From DAOSEC01 sp035362935 (GTDB lineage Bacteria; Bacillota_I; Bacilli_A; ML615J-28; CAG-313), in contig DAOSEC010000012.1 in the NCBI GenBank assembly GCA_035362935.1, positions 1-60,179 on the forward strand: DNA of 60,179 nucleotides. Reading direction: 5' to 3'. A program made the position numbers and the translations under genes. Of the stretch, positions 45,019-54,079 are shown piece by piece. Each line of letters opens with the position of its first letter. Positions within the stretch are counted from its first letter, which is position 1. The notes below the pieces were generated by a model. It ran no database searches. It was given only the letters and a program-made list of their open reading frames with translations, and was not told the origin of the DNA.

Positions 45019-45396
45019 TTATTTTAGTTTCGCAATAAACTCGATTTCAATCATCACATCTTTTGGAAGACGTGATACCTCAACCGTTGAGCGAGAAGGT
45101 TTGTGATTTTTAAAGTAATTGCCATAGATTGCATTGACTTCTGCGAAATCATTCATATTCTTTAAGAAGATGGTTGTTTTTACGACATCTTCAAAAGTGA
45201 GTTTTGCAGCTTCTAATACATTTTTGATATTTTCTAACACTTGAGTGGTTTGTTCCGCAATCGTTTTCGCATGCACAACCATAGTTGCTGGGTCAAGTGG
45301 TATTTGACCGGATGCGAACAAGAATCCATTAGAGGCAATTGCTTGTGAGTAAGGACCAATTGCTTGAGGAGCTTTTGTGGTCGAAACGACTTTCAT
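45019..45396 (-). CDS. ridA: RidA family enamine/imine deaminase
   Basis: 125 aa from the ATG at 45396, which lies 9 bp after AAGGAG; the ATG at 45405 touches that site and is unlikely. Family motifs: APQAIGPYSQAI, FASGQIPLD, and the C-terminal SRSTVEVSRLPKDVMIEIEF with the substrate-binding Arg. It hydrolyses reactive 2-aminoacrylate-type enamines. It is 13 bp downstream of pepF, in the same operon. Confidence 0.93.
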   Translation of the reverse strand: MKVVSTTKAPQAIGPYSQAIASNGFLFASGQIPLDPATMVVHAKTIAEQTTQVLENIKNVLEAAKLTFEDVVKTTIFLKNMNDFAEVNAIYGNYFKNHKPSRSTVEVSRLPKDVMIEIEFIAKLK

Positions 45397-45409
45397 ATCT
45401 AACATCTCC

Positions 45410-47170
45410 TTATTTTGTAATTTCTAAGAATAAATCGATATCTTCTTTGATAACATTTAGACTGCTGCGCCAGAAATCCACTTTTGTAACATCAATTCCA
45501 ACAAGTGCCGCTACTTCTTCAACGGTCATTTTTCCAGTTGATTGTAATAACATTTTTACACTAGGAACAAAGCTTTCACCTTTTTCAACAAATTGAGCAT
45601 AGATTCCTTTTGCGAATAATAGTCCAAAGGCATATGGGAAATTATAGAAGGATAGTCCACCACTGTAGTAATGTGATTTGTTAATCCACATACCTTGATT
45701 TAAGTAGTTTTGGTCTAAACCATCACCGTATGCTTCTTTTTGTGCTGCTAACATCATTTCATTGAGTTGTTTTGCCATAGGAAGGGTTGATGTTCTAGTT
45801 TCAAATACATTGGATTCGAAAATGAAACGGCTTAGAATATCAACAATCACTTGATTTGCATCAGATAATTCTTGTTCTAAGATTCCTAAGATTTCCTCTT
45901 TTGAAGTAGCTTCTTTTAACGCAGCTTTTTTCACAATTGTTTCGCAGAATGTAGATGCAGTTTCTGCTACAGGCATTGTGTAACGAGAGTTAAGTATTTT
46001 TTCATTGAATACTTGATCACCATGATATGCATGACCTAATTCGTGGGCTAATGTTATGATGTCTGAAATCGATCCTTCAAAGTTTGTAAGAATACGACTT
46101 TGTTTTAATGGATGAGAATTCATACAGAACGCTCCACCTACTTTTCCAGCACGTGGTGTGTAGTCAATCCAATCTTCTGTAAAAGCACGGTTTGCGAGCG
46201 CTTTTAAATCAGGTGAGAAAGTCGCAAAATTTTTCAAGATAAACTCTTGAGCTTCTTCGATGGTATAAACAGTATCTGCTTTTCCCATAGGAGCAAACAT
46301 GTCAAACCAAGGAAGACCATTTTTATGTCCTAATAGTTCACCTTTTCGTTTCATATAAGCTCTAAAGTGTGGTAACGATTCTTTCATGGCTTCGATCAAC
46401 GCATCTAATGTCTCTTTCTTTAATCGTGAATTAAACAATGCTTGGTCAAGTGGAGAAGAGAATCCTCGTAAACGTGATAAGATATTTACCTCACCCTTAA
46501 TTCCACCAATCGCAAACGCAACTGCGTCTTGAATCTTGGTATAGCAAGCAAGTTCAGCTTCATATGCTTTTTTACGAACATCTGGATTTGCATCATATGC
46601 TAAGTTTCTTACCTCGGGTAAGGTAATTTTTTTTCCGTCATAATCAACTTCAACCGTAGATGTTAAATAGCGTTGTAGTTGGTTCCATAACGAAGATCCA
46701 TTTTGGACAAGTTTCGCTGCCAACACTTCTTCAGACTCACTCATCATGCGTGTGGAATGCATTTTAGTTTCTTTTAAATAGAAGTCAAACTCTTGAAGTA
46801 GTGGACTACTTGCGATTACCGCATCTAAATCAGAAATCGATGCTACATATTTTTGGAAGCGAGCTTCAGATAACGCTGTTTCTGAGAATATTTGTTGAAC
46901 CATCACAAAATATTTCTTTGCTTCTAGATTTCTTGTATCGGCGGATGAGTTTAAATTAATAAATCCAAACACCTTATAAGCAAGAGAACTAACCATAGTT
47001 GAGCGCTCAATGCTTTGTTCTAACAGATTTTTTGGATCTTGATCTGGTTTTGAATAAAGTTCAGAGAACACCTTCCCTTCTTCTATCATTTTTTTCACTG
47101 TTTCGATGTCTTCTAAAAATTGTGGATCGCTAAACCCTTTATAGAAAGCATCCAAATTCCATACCTTCAT
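45410..47170 (-). CDS. pepF: M3 family oligoendopeptidase (PepF type)
   Basis: 586 aa, the usual size. The zinc motif HELGH is at 376-380 (LAHELGHAYHG) and the third ligand region is in VAETASTFCET. An N-terminal helical domain (1-200) covers the cleft. It is a cytoplasmic peptidase degrading oligopeptides. AGGAGGAAT precedes the ATG. It is first in an operon with ridA. Confidence 0.95.
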   Translation of the reverse strand: MKVWNLDAFYKGFSDPQFLEDIETVKKMIEEGKVFSELYSKPDQDPKNLLEQSIERSTMVSSLAYKVFGFINLNSSADTRNLEAKKYFVMVQQIFSETALSEARFQKYVASISDLDAVIASSPLLQEFDFYLKETKMHSTRMMSESEEVLAAKLVQNGSSLWNQLQRYLTSTVEVDYDGKKITLPEVRNLAYDANPDVRKKAYEAELACYTKIQDAVAFAIGGIKGEVNILSRLRGFSSPLDQALFNSRLKKETLDALIEAMKESLPHFRAYMKRKGELLGHKNGLPWFDMFAPMGKADTVYTIEEAQEFILKNFATFSPDLKALANRAFTEDWIDYTPRAGKVGGAFCMNSHPLKQSRILTNFEGSISDIITLAHELGHAYHGDQVFNEKILNSRYTMPVAETASTFCETIVKKAALKEATSKEEILGILEQELSDANQVIVDILSRFIFESNVFETRTSTLPMAKQLNEMMLAAQKEAYGDGLDQNYLNQGMWINKSHYYSGGLSFYNFPYAFGLLFAKGIYAQFVEKGESFVPSVKMLLQSTGKMTVEEVAALVGIDVTKVDFWRSSLNVIKEDIDLFLEITK

Positions 47171-47240
47171 AGTATTCCTCCTTATTTTTATTTAATATTA
47201 TTATAACACTTTCTTTAACCTTTGTTAAGGAAATTTACTT

Positions 47241-47270
47241 TTTATAAAAGAAAAAGACCATCACTGGTCT
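47241..47270 (-). terminator. terminator overlapping the M6 protease stop codon
   Basis: On the minus strand, AGACCA-GTGA-TGGTCT is followed by TTTTTCTTTT; the stem begins within the stop codon of the 668-aa gene. Confidence 0.75.
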
Positions 47271-49275
47271 AATTCGTATAATCGATGACAATGGTTGCTT
47301 GTGTTGAAATATTGGATATCGTGATTGTCACGAATGATGATTTGCCATATAGCGCTAACGAGATTTGCTTGTTTTGTTGAAACAAATCCGAATCCGTAGC
47401 ATAAGAATCATTGGTTTTTTCGATATCGTTTCGCCCATCTGCTTCAAGTAACTTTACAAATTTATATGTTGTATCAGAATTGTCATATTGAAAATAAGAC
47501 GTATACTCCCCACCATACCCACCACTACCAATTTTAGCATTGACATGATAGATTCTAACACCTGAAATTGTGAATACTTGATCTTGTTCGTTTAATCCGG
47601 TTGGGGTGTAAAAGTCAATGATAAAATATTCATCAAAAATTGTGTTGTTCCAGTTTGGGGAAACTATAATTGCATCACCTGAAGATACAAACGGATCTAG
47701 TGTAATAGTAGAATCTCCCGTTGTAATATATGGGTTAATCCATCCTAGCAATAGTTTAGACAGTGGTCCGTGATCCCCTATGGTTGAATCCATCATATCT
47801 GCTCCGCCAAGACCACCTTTTGGACCACTCGAATAATTGTAATCATAATAATCATCAAGACCTAACAAATGGCCGGTTTCGTGAATGTATGTTTTAGAGT
47901 TAATTCCAATGTTTCCTTCATTCATAAAGTCTAAGCTTGCGAATACATAATAGTATGCTTCGACACCATCGTATTTTTCTTCTCCTTCATACCAATATTG
48001 ATAAGCCCACCACAAGTCAGAAGAATCATCATAATTGATGGAGTAAATCACATAAATGGCATCAATATAACCATCAGAATCTGAGTCATAAATCGATAGG
48101 TCATGATATTGTGCATGGTAGGTAAGTGCTTCTTTTATTAGTAATTGATCGCCATCCCCATTTCTTCTTGATTCATAGTAAGTTGGAGTGTTCTTTGCGC
48201 GATACCAGTTCATAACCGTTCCTGATAATGTAAGGTTTCCATAAGAACTTTTTTCATAAAAGCTCTTTACACTTTCCCACCCGGTATTGTTACTTGAACC
48301 AAAGAATGCTTGTTCTATTTTTTGTTTTTCACTTATTGTGCCGGGTCTTGTTGAAAAATCAACTGGTAGAACGAGTAATTTTGGACTGCCGGATTTCGCG
48401 AGTGTTCCATCGAAATCATTCATAGAATCAATCGTTTGGTAATCTTCTAGTCTATAATAATTAAGGGTGGAAGTTGCGTTAACAATCACTTCTAAATCAA
48501 ACTTCGTATAATTGGAGGAAGAATCATATATATAATAACTAATAATATAGGTTCCTGGTTTAGTGACATCAAAAGTTCCAAAATCAATGGAGTCACTAGT
48601 TACTAGGATATCTCCATCGTAGTCATCTGTTGCTTGGATAAAGGAAGTAAAATCAACGGATGTTTCGTGTTGATTGATGGTAATTGTTTGATGTAGACTT
48701 TCAATCACTGGAGAGACGTTATCTTCTATGATAACTGGAATACGCAACTCTTGAAGGTTGCTTGATGTATCACTCGCAGATACCTTAATATAATAGGTTC
48801 CTAACACCATCAAGTTAATGTTTGATGTATCAATCATTGACTCATTTATGGTTAAGTTTCGATCATAGTTATCTGATATTGATAAAAACGGTAATATGTT
48901 TGGGACAGTTTCCCCATAATTTAAAGTGATGCTATTTACACTTGAGACAATTGTTGGCTTAACATCATCTACTATTTGAAATGCTATTGTATAGTCAATG
49001 GTTTTTCCATTAGATATATACGAATAAACAACATTAAAACTTCCAAGTTGGTTGTTAAATGCGTTTGAGTCATCCACCTGAATGACTTCAGTGGTGATTA
49101 CCCCGTTTTTCTTTAATATAACATAATCAGAAAAATCAGGTAAGGAATCACCATACGAGATAACAGTTGAGAGCGCTTCATTTGGAGTAAACTCATAGGA
49201 ATCGGTTGCAATATCACAACCATAAAGGAAAAATAATAATAGAAAAAAAGGCAATAATCGTTTTAGTAATGTCAT
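47269..49275 (-). CDS. M6-type metalloprotease lipoprotein with Ig-like repeats
   Basis: 668 aa. Signal peptide with lipobox LYGC (about 17-20), then three DUF5011-like Ig repeats (about 25-265; YGDSLPDF, VVDDVKPTI, YGETVPNI and similar). The protease domain has zinc motif HETGHLLGLDDYYD from H465 and the M6-type AYQYWYEG region. It should sit on the outer face of the membrane and digest environmental protein. AAGGAG precedes the start; its promoter is divergent from pduL. Confidence 0.9.
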   Translation of the reverse strand: MTLLKRLLPFFLLLFFLYGCDIATDSYEFTPNEALSTVISYGDSLPDFSDYVILKKNGVITTEVIQVDDSNAFNNQLGSFNVVYSYISNGKTIDYTIAFQIVDDVKPTIVSSVNSITLNYGETVPNILPFLSISDNYDRNLTINESMIDTSNINLMVLGTYYIKVSASDTSSNLQELRIPVIIEDNVSPVIESLHQTITINQHETSVDFTSFIQATDDYDGDILVTSDSIDFGTFDVTKPGTYIISYYIYDSSSNYTKFDLEVIVNATSTLNYYRLEDYQTIDSMNDFDGTLAKSGSPKLLVLPVDFSTRPGTISEKQKIEQAFFGSSNNTGWESVKSFYEKSSYGNLTLSGTVMNWYRAKNTPTYYESRRNGDGDQLLIKEALTYHAQYHDLSIYDSDSDGYIDAIYVIYSINYDDSSDLWWAYQYWYEGEEKYDGVEAYYYVFASLDFMNEGNIGINSKTYIHETGHLLGLDDYYDYNYSSGPKGGLGGADMMDSTIGDHGPLSKLLLGWINPYITTGDSTITLDPFVSSGDAIIVSPNWNNTIFDEYFIIDFYTPTGLNEQDQVFTISGVRIYHVNAKIGSGGYGGEYTSYFQYDNSDTTYKFVKLLEADGRNDIEKTNDSYATDSDLFQQNKQISLALYGKSSFVTITISNISTQATIVIDYTN

Positions 49276-49305
49276 AGTTAGTCTCCTTGAACATAAGTGA
49301 AATAT

Positions 49306-49333
49306 ATTATATCACAATCCAGTTTATTGACAA
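49306..49333 (-). promoter_or_regulatory. promoter of the M6 protease gene
   Basis: Minus strand: TTGTCA (49333-49328), 16-bp spacer, TATAAT (49311-49306). Confidence 0.75.
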
Positions 49334-49361
49334 GGAAAACAGAATAATTGTTGTGAAATTC

Positions 49362-49390
49362 TTGAAAATGAAGAACATTTCAGGTATAAT
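49362..49390 (+). promoter_or_regulatory. promoter of pduL
   Basis: TTGAAA (49362-49367), 17-bp spacer, TATAAT (49385-49390). Confidence 0.8.
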
Positions 49391-49424
49391 GAATTAAGAA
49401 GAATAAATAGAAAGAGGAAATGAT

Positions 49425-50003
49425 ATGAGTAAACAAATTTTAGTAGAAACATCAGCAAGACATGTTCATTTAAGTAGTGCCGATTTACAAACTTTATTTG
49501 GAAAAGAAGCAGCACTAACCATTAAGAAAGAATTATCACAACCAGGTCAATATGCATCAAATGAGCGAGTAAACATTGTAGGGCCAAAAAACACCATTGC
49601 AAATGTTATTATTTTAGGACCTGTTCGTAAAGACACCCAGGTAGAAATTTCATTAACTGATGCAAGAACACTAGGAATCACACCAATCATTCGAGAATCG
49701 GGAGACATTGCAGGATCTGCTGGATGCAAAATCGTTGGACCTGCTGGAGAAATCACCATTTCACAAGGTGTTATCGTTGCGAAACGTCACATCCACGCAC
49801 ATCCAAACGAAGCAAAAGAACTCGGAATCAAGGACAAAGAAATTGTGTGGGTTCGTGTAAACACACCACAACGTTCCATCGTATTAGGTGATGTTGTTGT
49901 ACGTGTAAGAGAAGATTTTGCACTCTCAATGCACATCGACACCGATGAAGCAAATGCAGGAGCTATTGAGCCAAATTCATATGGAGAAATCATTAAACTA
50001 TAA
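49425..50003 (+). CDS. pduL: PduL-type phosphate acyltransferase
   Basis: 192 aa. The two zinc-binding His motifs are present: RHVHLS near 13-18 and KRHIHAHP in the middle, with VNIVGPKNTI and GSAGCKIVGPAGEI between them. It interconverts acyl-CoA and acyl phosphate, usually acetyl, feeding acetate kinase for ATP. It has no microcompartment-targeting extension and no shell genes, so it is a cytosolic fermentative enzyme replacing Pta. AAGAGGAAAT precedes the start. Confidence 0.93.
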   Translation: MSKQILVETSARHVHLSSADLQTLFGKEAALTIKKELSQPGQYASNERVNIVGPKNTIANVIILGPVRKDTQVEISLTDARTLGITPIIRESGDIAGSAGCKIVGPAGEITISQGVIVAKRHIHAHPNEAKELGIKDKEIVWVRVNTPQRSIVLGDVVVRVREDFALSMHIDTDEANAGAIEPNSYGEIIKL

Positions 50004-50011
50004 ATAAAATA

Positions 50012-50045
50012 AGCCAAGAGAAGTTACATTCTCTTGGTTTTTGTT
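50012..50045. terminator. bidirectional terminator
   Basis: CCAAGAGAA (50014-50022) pairs with TTCTCTTGG (50029-50037), then T5; between pduL and the convergent membrane gene. Confidence 0.88.
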
Positions 50046-50563
50046 TATTCTACTGGTGTATCTTGATTGGTTTTTGGTTCTACCGATACGTTAGATTTGA
50101 TGCCTAACTTAAAGAGTAATTTCATAGCGTATTCTTCTTTTAGAATAAAGAACCATGAAAGTACAAGCATAAGGGAAATCATGATAAACCCGTATCCTAC
50201 ACGAGCGGTTGGAATCCCGACGCGGTAAACGATGTTTCCCCACACAAACATGATGGTTGCTAATAAGGTTGCTAAAAGATAAAACAACTTTGCATTTTTT
50301 ATCTTTGAGGTTAGGGTTTGGTAAAATGATAACAATAGCAGCGCAATCATCGCGATGGTGAAAAACCACATACCTGGAAATTCGATTAACGAAACCCGGT
50401 TGTTAATGATCATTGGTCCACGAATGAATCCGAAGAACATTGAAATGAAGAAAAGGAGTAAAGTCGATAGTCGAATGAATGTAAATAATACAATTGATTT
50501 GTCGCGCATCATGAAGTCAGAAAATAGTTTTTTAAGACCAGCCAATATAACGCTTCCTTCCAA
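50045..50563 (-). CDS. four-helix membrane protein, unknown
   Basis: 172 aa from TTG 50563 (AGGAG about 5 bp upstream) or six codons shorter from TTG 50545, preceded by GGAAGG. Helices lie near 25-45, 65-83, 92-112 and 120-140, with a polar C-terminal tail rich in Pro/Thr/Glu. No family is recognised. Confidence 0.72.
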   Translation of the reverse strand: MEGSVILAGLKKLFSDFMMRDKSIVLFTFIRLSTLLLFFISMFFGFIRGPMIINNRVSLIEFPGMWFFTIAMIALLLLSFYQTLTSKIKNAKLFYLLATLLATIMFVWGNIVYRVGIPTARVGYGFIMISLMLVLSWFFILKEEYAMKLLFKLGIKSNVSVEPKTNQDTPVE

Positions 50564-50640
50564 GTGACTCCTGTCACACTATCAATATATCACACTCAAA
50601 TAAGAGTGTAAATAAAAATTAAATTGATAATATATTTTAT

Positions 50641-50708
50641 TTTACTTGCGTATTCTATTTTTTTATGATAATATTTAGCATATCAAACTATTTGATATAC
50701 TAAATATT
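50641..50708 (+). promoter_or_regulatory. degV promoter with long inverted-repeat operator
   Basis: TTTACT (50641-50646), 17 bp, TATGAT (50664-50669). An 18-bp inverted repeat with one mismatch and a 3-bp centre spans 50670-50708, covering the start point. This is a typical repressor site; the MarR protein encoded downstream is the likely binder. Confidence 0.8.
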
Positions 50709-50722
50709 ATGGAGGAATAAGA

Positions 50723-51577
50723 ATGTCATCAAAAATTGCTATTATCGTGTGTGGAAACTCAGGGATTGACTACATGAAACATGAATATAAAATTGACGTG
50801 TTTCGTTCAATTTTATTCGTAAATGAAAAAGAGTATGAAGATTTTGTGGATATTACTGCAGATAACTTCTATCAAACATTAATTGCTCAACCAGAAACAG
50901 ATGTGAAAACGTCACAAACAGCTACAGGTAAAATGTTAGAAGTATACAAAAGACTTCAAAGCGAAGGATATACCGACGCAATCGTTGTTACTATTTCAGC
51001 ACTTTTATCAGGAACTTACCAAAATGCAGTTCTTGCGAGTGATATGATTGAAAACTTTAACGTTATTGTCTTTGATTCAAAAGCAGTTACTTATCCAGAA
51101 GCTAAAATGGCACTTACAGCTGCTAAATTAGCCAAAGAAGGAAAAACGGTAGAACAAATTATACCAGTATTAGAAGACATTAGAAGCAAACAAACCATCT
51201 ATTTCGCAGTGGATACATTAAAGTATTTGATTAAGAACGGAAGACTTTCGGTTGCGAAAGGATTTATTGCGAATCTATTGAAATTAAAACCATTGCTATG
51301 GGTCAACAAAGATGGTAAAATAGAATCTGTGGAAAAAATCAAAACAACAAATGGTGCAAGACGCAGATTGTTAGAAAAATTCTTTGAAGAAACACAAGGG
51401 TTCGAATTTGAACCATTCGTAGTATATACAAACAATTTTGATGTAGCACAAGATTTTGTTAGACAGATCAAAGAAAAATATCCAAACATCAAAGATGTAC
51501 CAACATATCCATTAACTCCAGTAGTAGGAGCACATGCAGGACCAGGAGCAATCGCACTCGGATACATCAAGAAATAA
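50723..51577 (+). CDS. DegV family fatty-acid-binding protein
   Basis: 284 aa with the DegV two-domain pattern: DVKTSQTATGKMLEVY, the TISALLSGTYQNA loop, the DTLKYLIKNGRLS block and the terminal VGAHAGPGAIALGY. DegV/FakB proteins hold a fatty acid for FakA kinase. The N-terminal first strand (IIVCGNSGID) is slightly unusual against the common TDS motif. It is co-transcribed with a MarR regulator 16 bp downstream. Confidence 0.92.
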   Translation: MSSKIAIIVCGNSGIDYMKHEYKIDVFRSILFVNEKEYEDFVDITADNFYQTLIAQPETDVKTSQTATGKMLEVYKRLQSEGYTDAIVVTISALLSGTYQNAVLASDMIENFNVIVFDSKAVTYPEAKMALTAAKLAKEGKTVEQIIPVLEDIRSKQTIYFAVDTLKYLIKNGRLSVAKGFIANLLKLKPLLWVNKDGKIESVEKIKTTNGARRRLLEKFFEETQGFEFEPFVVYTNNFDVAQDFVRQIKEKYPNIKDVPTYPLTPVVGAHAGPGAIALGYIKK

Positions 51578-51593
51578 ATAGAGGAGTGGTATT

Positions 51594-52043
51594 TTGAACA
51601 AAGCCAAAGCCCTAATCAACGAATTATTGGTTGAAGTCTTCAATCACATTTTAAGTATTGAAGAAGACATCTTAGAGTCAAAAGGAATTAAACTATCGAT
51701 GAATGAGATTCATATTTTAGAAGCAATCCGTAACTCTGATGAACCAATTATGACCAATTTAGCAAAGAAGTTAAGAATTACAACCGGGACCCTAACGGCT
51801 TCTATTGATCGACTCGTCAACAAAAAATACGTTGTTCGATATCAAGAAGAAACAGACCGTCGTAAAGTACTTGTAAAACTAACTGAGCTTGCTGATGATG
51901 TACTTAAAGTTCATGATGATTTTCATAATGAAATGATTGATGCAATGTTTGAAGACATGAAAATCGATGAAGACGAAGTACTATTGAAATCTCTTGAAAA
52001 CATTGTTATTTACTTTAAAAATAAGTATAGCAATGTAGCTTAA
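51594..52043 (+). CDS. MarR family regulator
   Basis: 149 aa from TTG 51594 with GAGGAG upstream. Winged-helix HTH: MTNLAKKLRITTGTLTASIDRLVNKKYVVRYQEETDRRKVLVKLTE in pieces, with the DRR wing. Its pairing with a fatty-acid-binding protein suggests a FabT-like lipid regulator, and the palindrome at 50670-50708 is its likely site. Both are inference. Confidence 0.9.
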   Translation: MNKAKALINELLVEVFNHILSIEEDILESKGIKLSMNEIHILEAIRNSDEPIMTNLAKKLRITTGTLTASIDRLVNKKYVVRYQEETDRRKVLVKLTELADDVLKVHDDFHNEMIDAMFEDMKIDEDEVLLKSLENIVIYFKNKYSNVA

Positions 52044-52054
52044 GTCGAATCTAT

Positions 52055-52086
52055 AAACCCTATACATTCAATGTGTGGGGTTTTTT
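52055..52086 (+). terminator. terminator after the MarR gene
   Basis: AACCC...GGGGTT hairpin with T6. Confidence 0.75.
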
Positions 52087-52129
52087 CGATTTCATTTTTC
52101 GATTTCATACTTTTTTTGCATTAAATGAA

Positions 52130-52158
52130 TTGCAATATCAAAAATTTTGGTGTATAAT
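52130..52158 (+). promoter_or_regulatory. promoter of tRNA-Lys
   Basis: TTGCAA (52130-52135), 17-bp spacer, TGTATAAT with TATAAT at 52153-52158. Confidence 0.85.
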
Positions 52159-52177
52159 TCAAAAGCACGACAAAAAT

Positions 52178-52253
52178 GCACCCTTAGCTCAGCTGGCAGA
52201 GCAATTGACTCTTAATCAATGGGTCCGGGGTTCGAGCCCCCGAGGGTGTACCA
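52178..52253 (+). tRNA. tRNA-Lys(CTT)
   Basis: Acceptor GCACCCT pairs with AGGGTGT; the anticodon loop CTCTTAA gives CTT; the T loop is TTCGAGC and CCA is encoded at 52251-52253. It is a stand-alone gene with its own promoter and terminator. Confidence 0.93.
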
Positions 52254-52283
52254 TTTTAATAAGTAAGACAGTGATTGTCTTTG

Positions 52284-52316
52284 AAAAACACACATTGAAA
52301 TAATGTGTGTTTTTTT
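52284..52316 (+). terminator. tRNA-Lys terminator
   Basis: AAAAACACACATT (52284-52296) pairs perfectly with 52302-52314; GAAAT loop and T tail. Confidence 0.88.
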
Positions 52317-52325
52317 ATGATTTCA

Positions 52326-52354
52326 TTGATAATGGTATTGATTAGTGCTAAAAT
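52326..52354 (+). promoter_or_regulatory. promoter of the LURP-one gene
   Basis: TTGATA (52326-52331), 17 bp, extended -10 TGCTAAAAT (52346-52354). Confidence 0.65.
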
Positions 52355-52372
52355 AGACTTGAGGTGAGGAAT

Positions 52373-52858
52373 ATGAAGTTATACATTAAACAAAAAGTAT
52401 TCACATTTCGCGACAAATTTGATGTGAAAGATGAACAAAAAAATGTTGTTTATCAAGTAAAGTCCGATTTTTTTGCCATTCCACCAACAATTCGTCTATC
52501 TTCAACGACTGGAGAAGAATTGTTTGTCATCAAACGTAGAATCTTTACGTTATTAGCGAAATTCAGAATTTTTGCGAAAGCAGAAGAAGTGGCTACCATT
52601 ACGCAAAAATGGGCTTTTTTCAAAAAAGTATTTGAAGTAACTTGCAAGTATGGTAAAATTGACCTAGTTGGAAACATCTTTGCATTAAATTTTCAACTAA
52701 TGATAGAAGGTAAACAAATTGCTTCGATTCAAAAAGCATTTATCTCGATTGGAGACTCCTATGAAATTACGATTGAAGAAGGATATGACCCAGGATTGAT
52801 GACTTGTATTGTAATCGCAATTGATCACGCACTTCACAACGAATCAAGAAGAGGTTAG
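52373..52858 (+). CDS. LURP-one-related (YxjI-like) protein
   Basis: 161 aa from ATG 52373 with GAGGTGAGG upstream. Tubby-like beta-barrel pattern of the LOR family: LYIKQKVFTFRDKFDVKD, then repeated strand pairs (VYQVKSDFF, LFVIKRRIF, ATITQKW) and a final hydrophobic helix MTCIVIAIDHALH. It may bind lipid or the membrane surface; the exact role is unknown. A zinc-ribbon membrane gene follows 5 bp later. Confidence 0.88.
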   Translation: MKLYIKQKVFTFRDKFDVKDEQKNVVYQVKSDFFAIPPTIRLSSTTGEELFVIKRRIFTLLAKFRIFAKAEEVATITQKWAFFKKVFEVTCKYGKIDLVGNIFALNFQLMIEGKQIASIQKAFISIGDSYEITIEEGYDPGLMTCIVIAIDHALHNESRRG

Positions 52859-52863
52859 TATTC

Positions 52864-53097
52864 ATGAGATGTCCTGTATGTCATAACGAAAATCACTATA
52901 ACAATCTAACTTGTGATTTTTGTATGAGCGAACTGCCTTTATCTGAAAAAGATAAAGCACACGCTAAAAAGATGAATAAGATCGAGCGAAAGAATCGATG
53001 GGAAAATACCAGATCTAAACTATTTGGTCTTTTACTTGCGTTAGGCATCATTTTAGCAATCACAATTGGAAGAATTATCATACAACTTTGGCGATAG
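52864..53097 (+). CDS. zinc-ribbon single-pass membrane protein
   Basis: 77 aa. An N-terminal zinc ribbon CPVC...CDFC (residues 3-19), a charged linker and one C-terminal helix (about 52-74). The spacing of 5 bp after the LURP-one gene suggests co-transcription. The function is unknown. Confidence 0.8.
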   Translation: MRCPVCHNENHYNNLTCDFCMSELPLSEKDKAHAKKMNKIERKNRWENTRSKLFGLLLALGIILAITIGRIIIQLWR

Positions 53098-53146
53098 GAA
53101 GAATCTAATATTCTTCCTTTTACTCATTTAACAATAGAGGTATATT

Positions 53147-54079
53147 ATGAAAACGAAGTATTCATCCTATGTTATTGCTGTATTGTTAACAATACTATCC
53201 GCATTTTTCATCGTTTTAACGTCAACGCTTCGCATACTATTGCCAAGTGATGTTACCACGTTTGAATCCATTCTTTATATGAACGGGATAACTCTCATTG
53301 TATTTGCGATTGTGCAAGGAATTCGGAAAGAGCGTTACACGATTAAACAAAAGAAACTAGTATTCATCCGGTCCATCTTTGGATTAGTTGGAGTTTATTT
53401 TTTCTTTCGGTCCTATCAACTAGGACTATCGTTATCAGCAGGAACCATGATTGTTCAAATGCAACCGATTTGGTCCGCAATTGGAATGTTAGTATTGATG
53501 AAAGAAGTGTTACGTAAAGATCAAAGAATCATATTACCATTAACATTACTCATTTCCTTGTTTGGGGTTGGATTAATATCAAACATATTTTCCACAAGTG
53601 GCGAGAGTCTTCGAGCAGTGAGTGTTAGTTTAGTAGCTAGTATGATTTCTGGAATAGCGATGGTCATCATACGAAAAATCATGTTAACCGAACACGTGTT
53701 ATCAGTTGGAATATTTAACGCAGCAATCTCGTTTGTCGTACCCCTCTTTATTGTGATTATTATGGGAGACTTAAAAGTACTTGAGGTAAGTACTTATTTG
53801 ATTCTTCTATTCATGGGGATAACAAATGCACTTGTTGTTGGCGGCATTGCACTTGCAGCACACTTCGCATCCCCTACAAAAACCGGACCATACTCTTATG
53901 CAGCGGTTGCATTTGCTCCTATTGTACAAATTGTTGTTTTTGGAACAACCATTTCAGGAAATGTGCTTATGGGGTCAATAATCATTGTTTCAATGAGTGT
54001 GCTCAATTTTATATATACAAATAAATTTAATCAAAAGGAGAAAGAACAACATGAACAACAAACTACTAGTACCACTTGA
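53147..54079 (+). CDS. DMT-family (EamA) transporter
   Basis: 310 aa, ten helices in two EamA repeats. The first repeat ends with SLSAGTMIVQMQPIWSAIGML and the second with GPYSYAAVAFAPIVQIVVFG, the positions of the usual EamA motifs. It probably exports a metabolite or amino acid. AGAGG precedes the ATG. The hydrolase gene downstream starts inside its last codons. Confidence 0.9.
   Translation: MKTKYSSYVIAVLLTILSAFFIVLTSTLRILLPSDVTTFESILYMNGITLIVFAIVQGIRKERYTIKQKKLVFIRSIFGLVGVYFFFRSYQLGLSLSAGTMIVQMQPIWSAIGMLVLMKEVLRKDQRIILPLTLLISLFGVGLISNIFSTSGESLRAVSVSLVASMISGIAMVIIRKIMLTEHVLSVGIFNAAISFVVPLFIVIIMGDLKVLEVSTYLILLFMGITNALVVGGIALAAHFASPTKTGPYSYAAVAFAPIVQIVVFGTTISGNVLMGSIIIVSMSVLNFIYTNKFNQKEKEQHEQQTTSTT

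Noticed and set aside
47160..47268. Additional small gene between pepF and the M6 protease gene
   Set aside because: Only the pepF leader and the terminator of the preceding gene are present; no open frame with a start and ribosome binding site.
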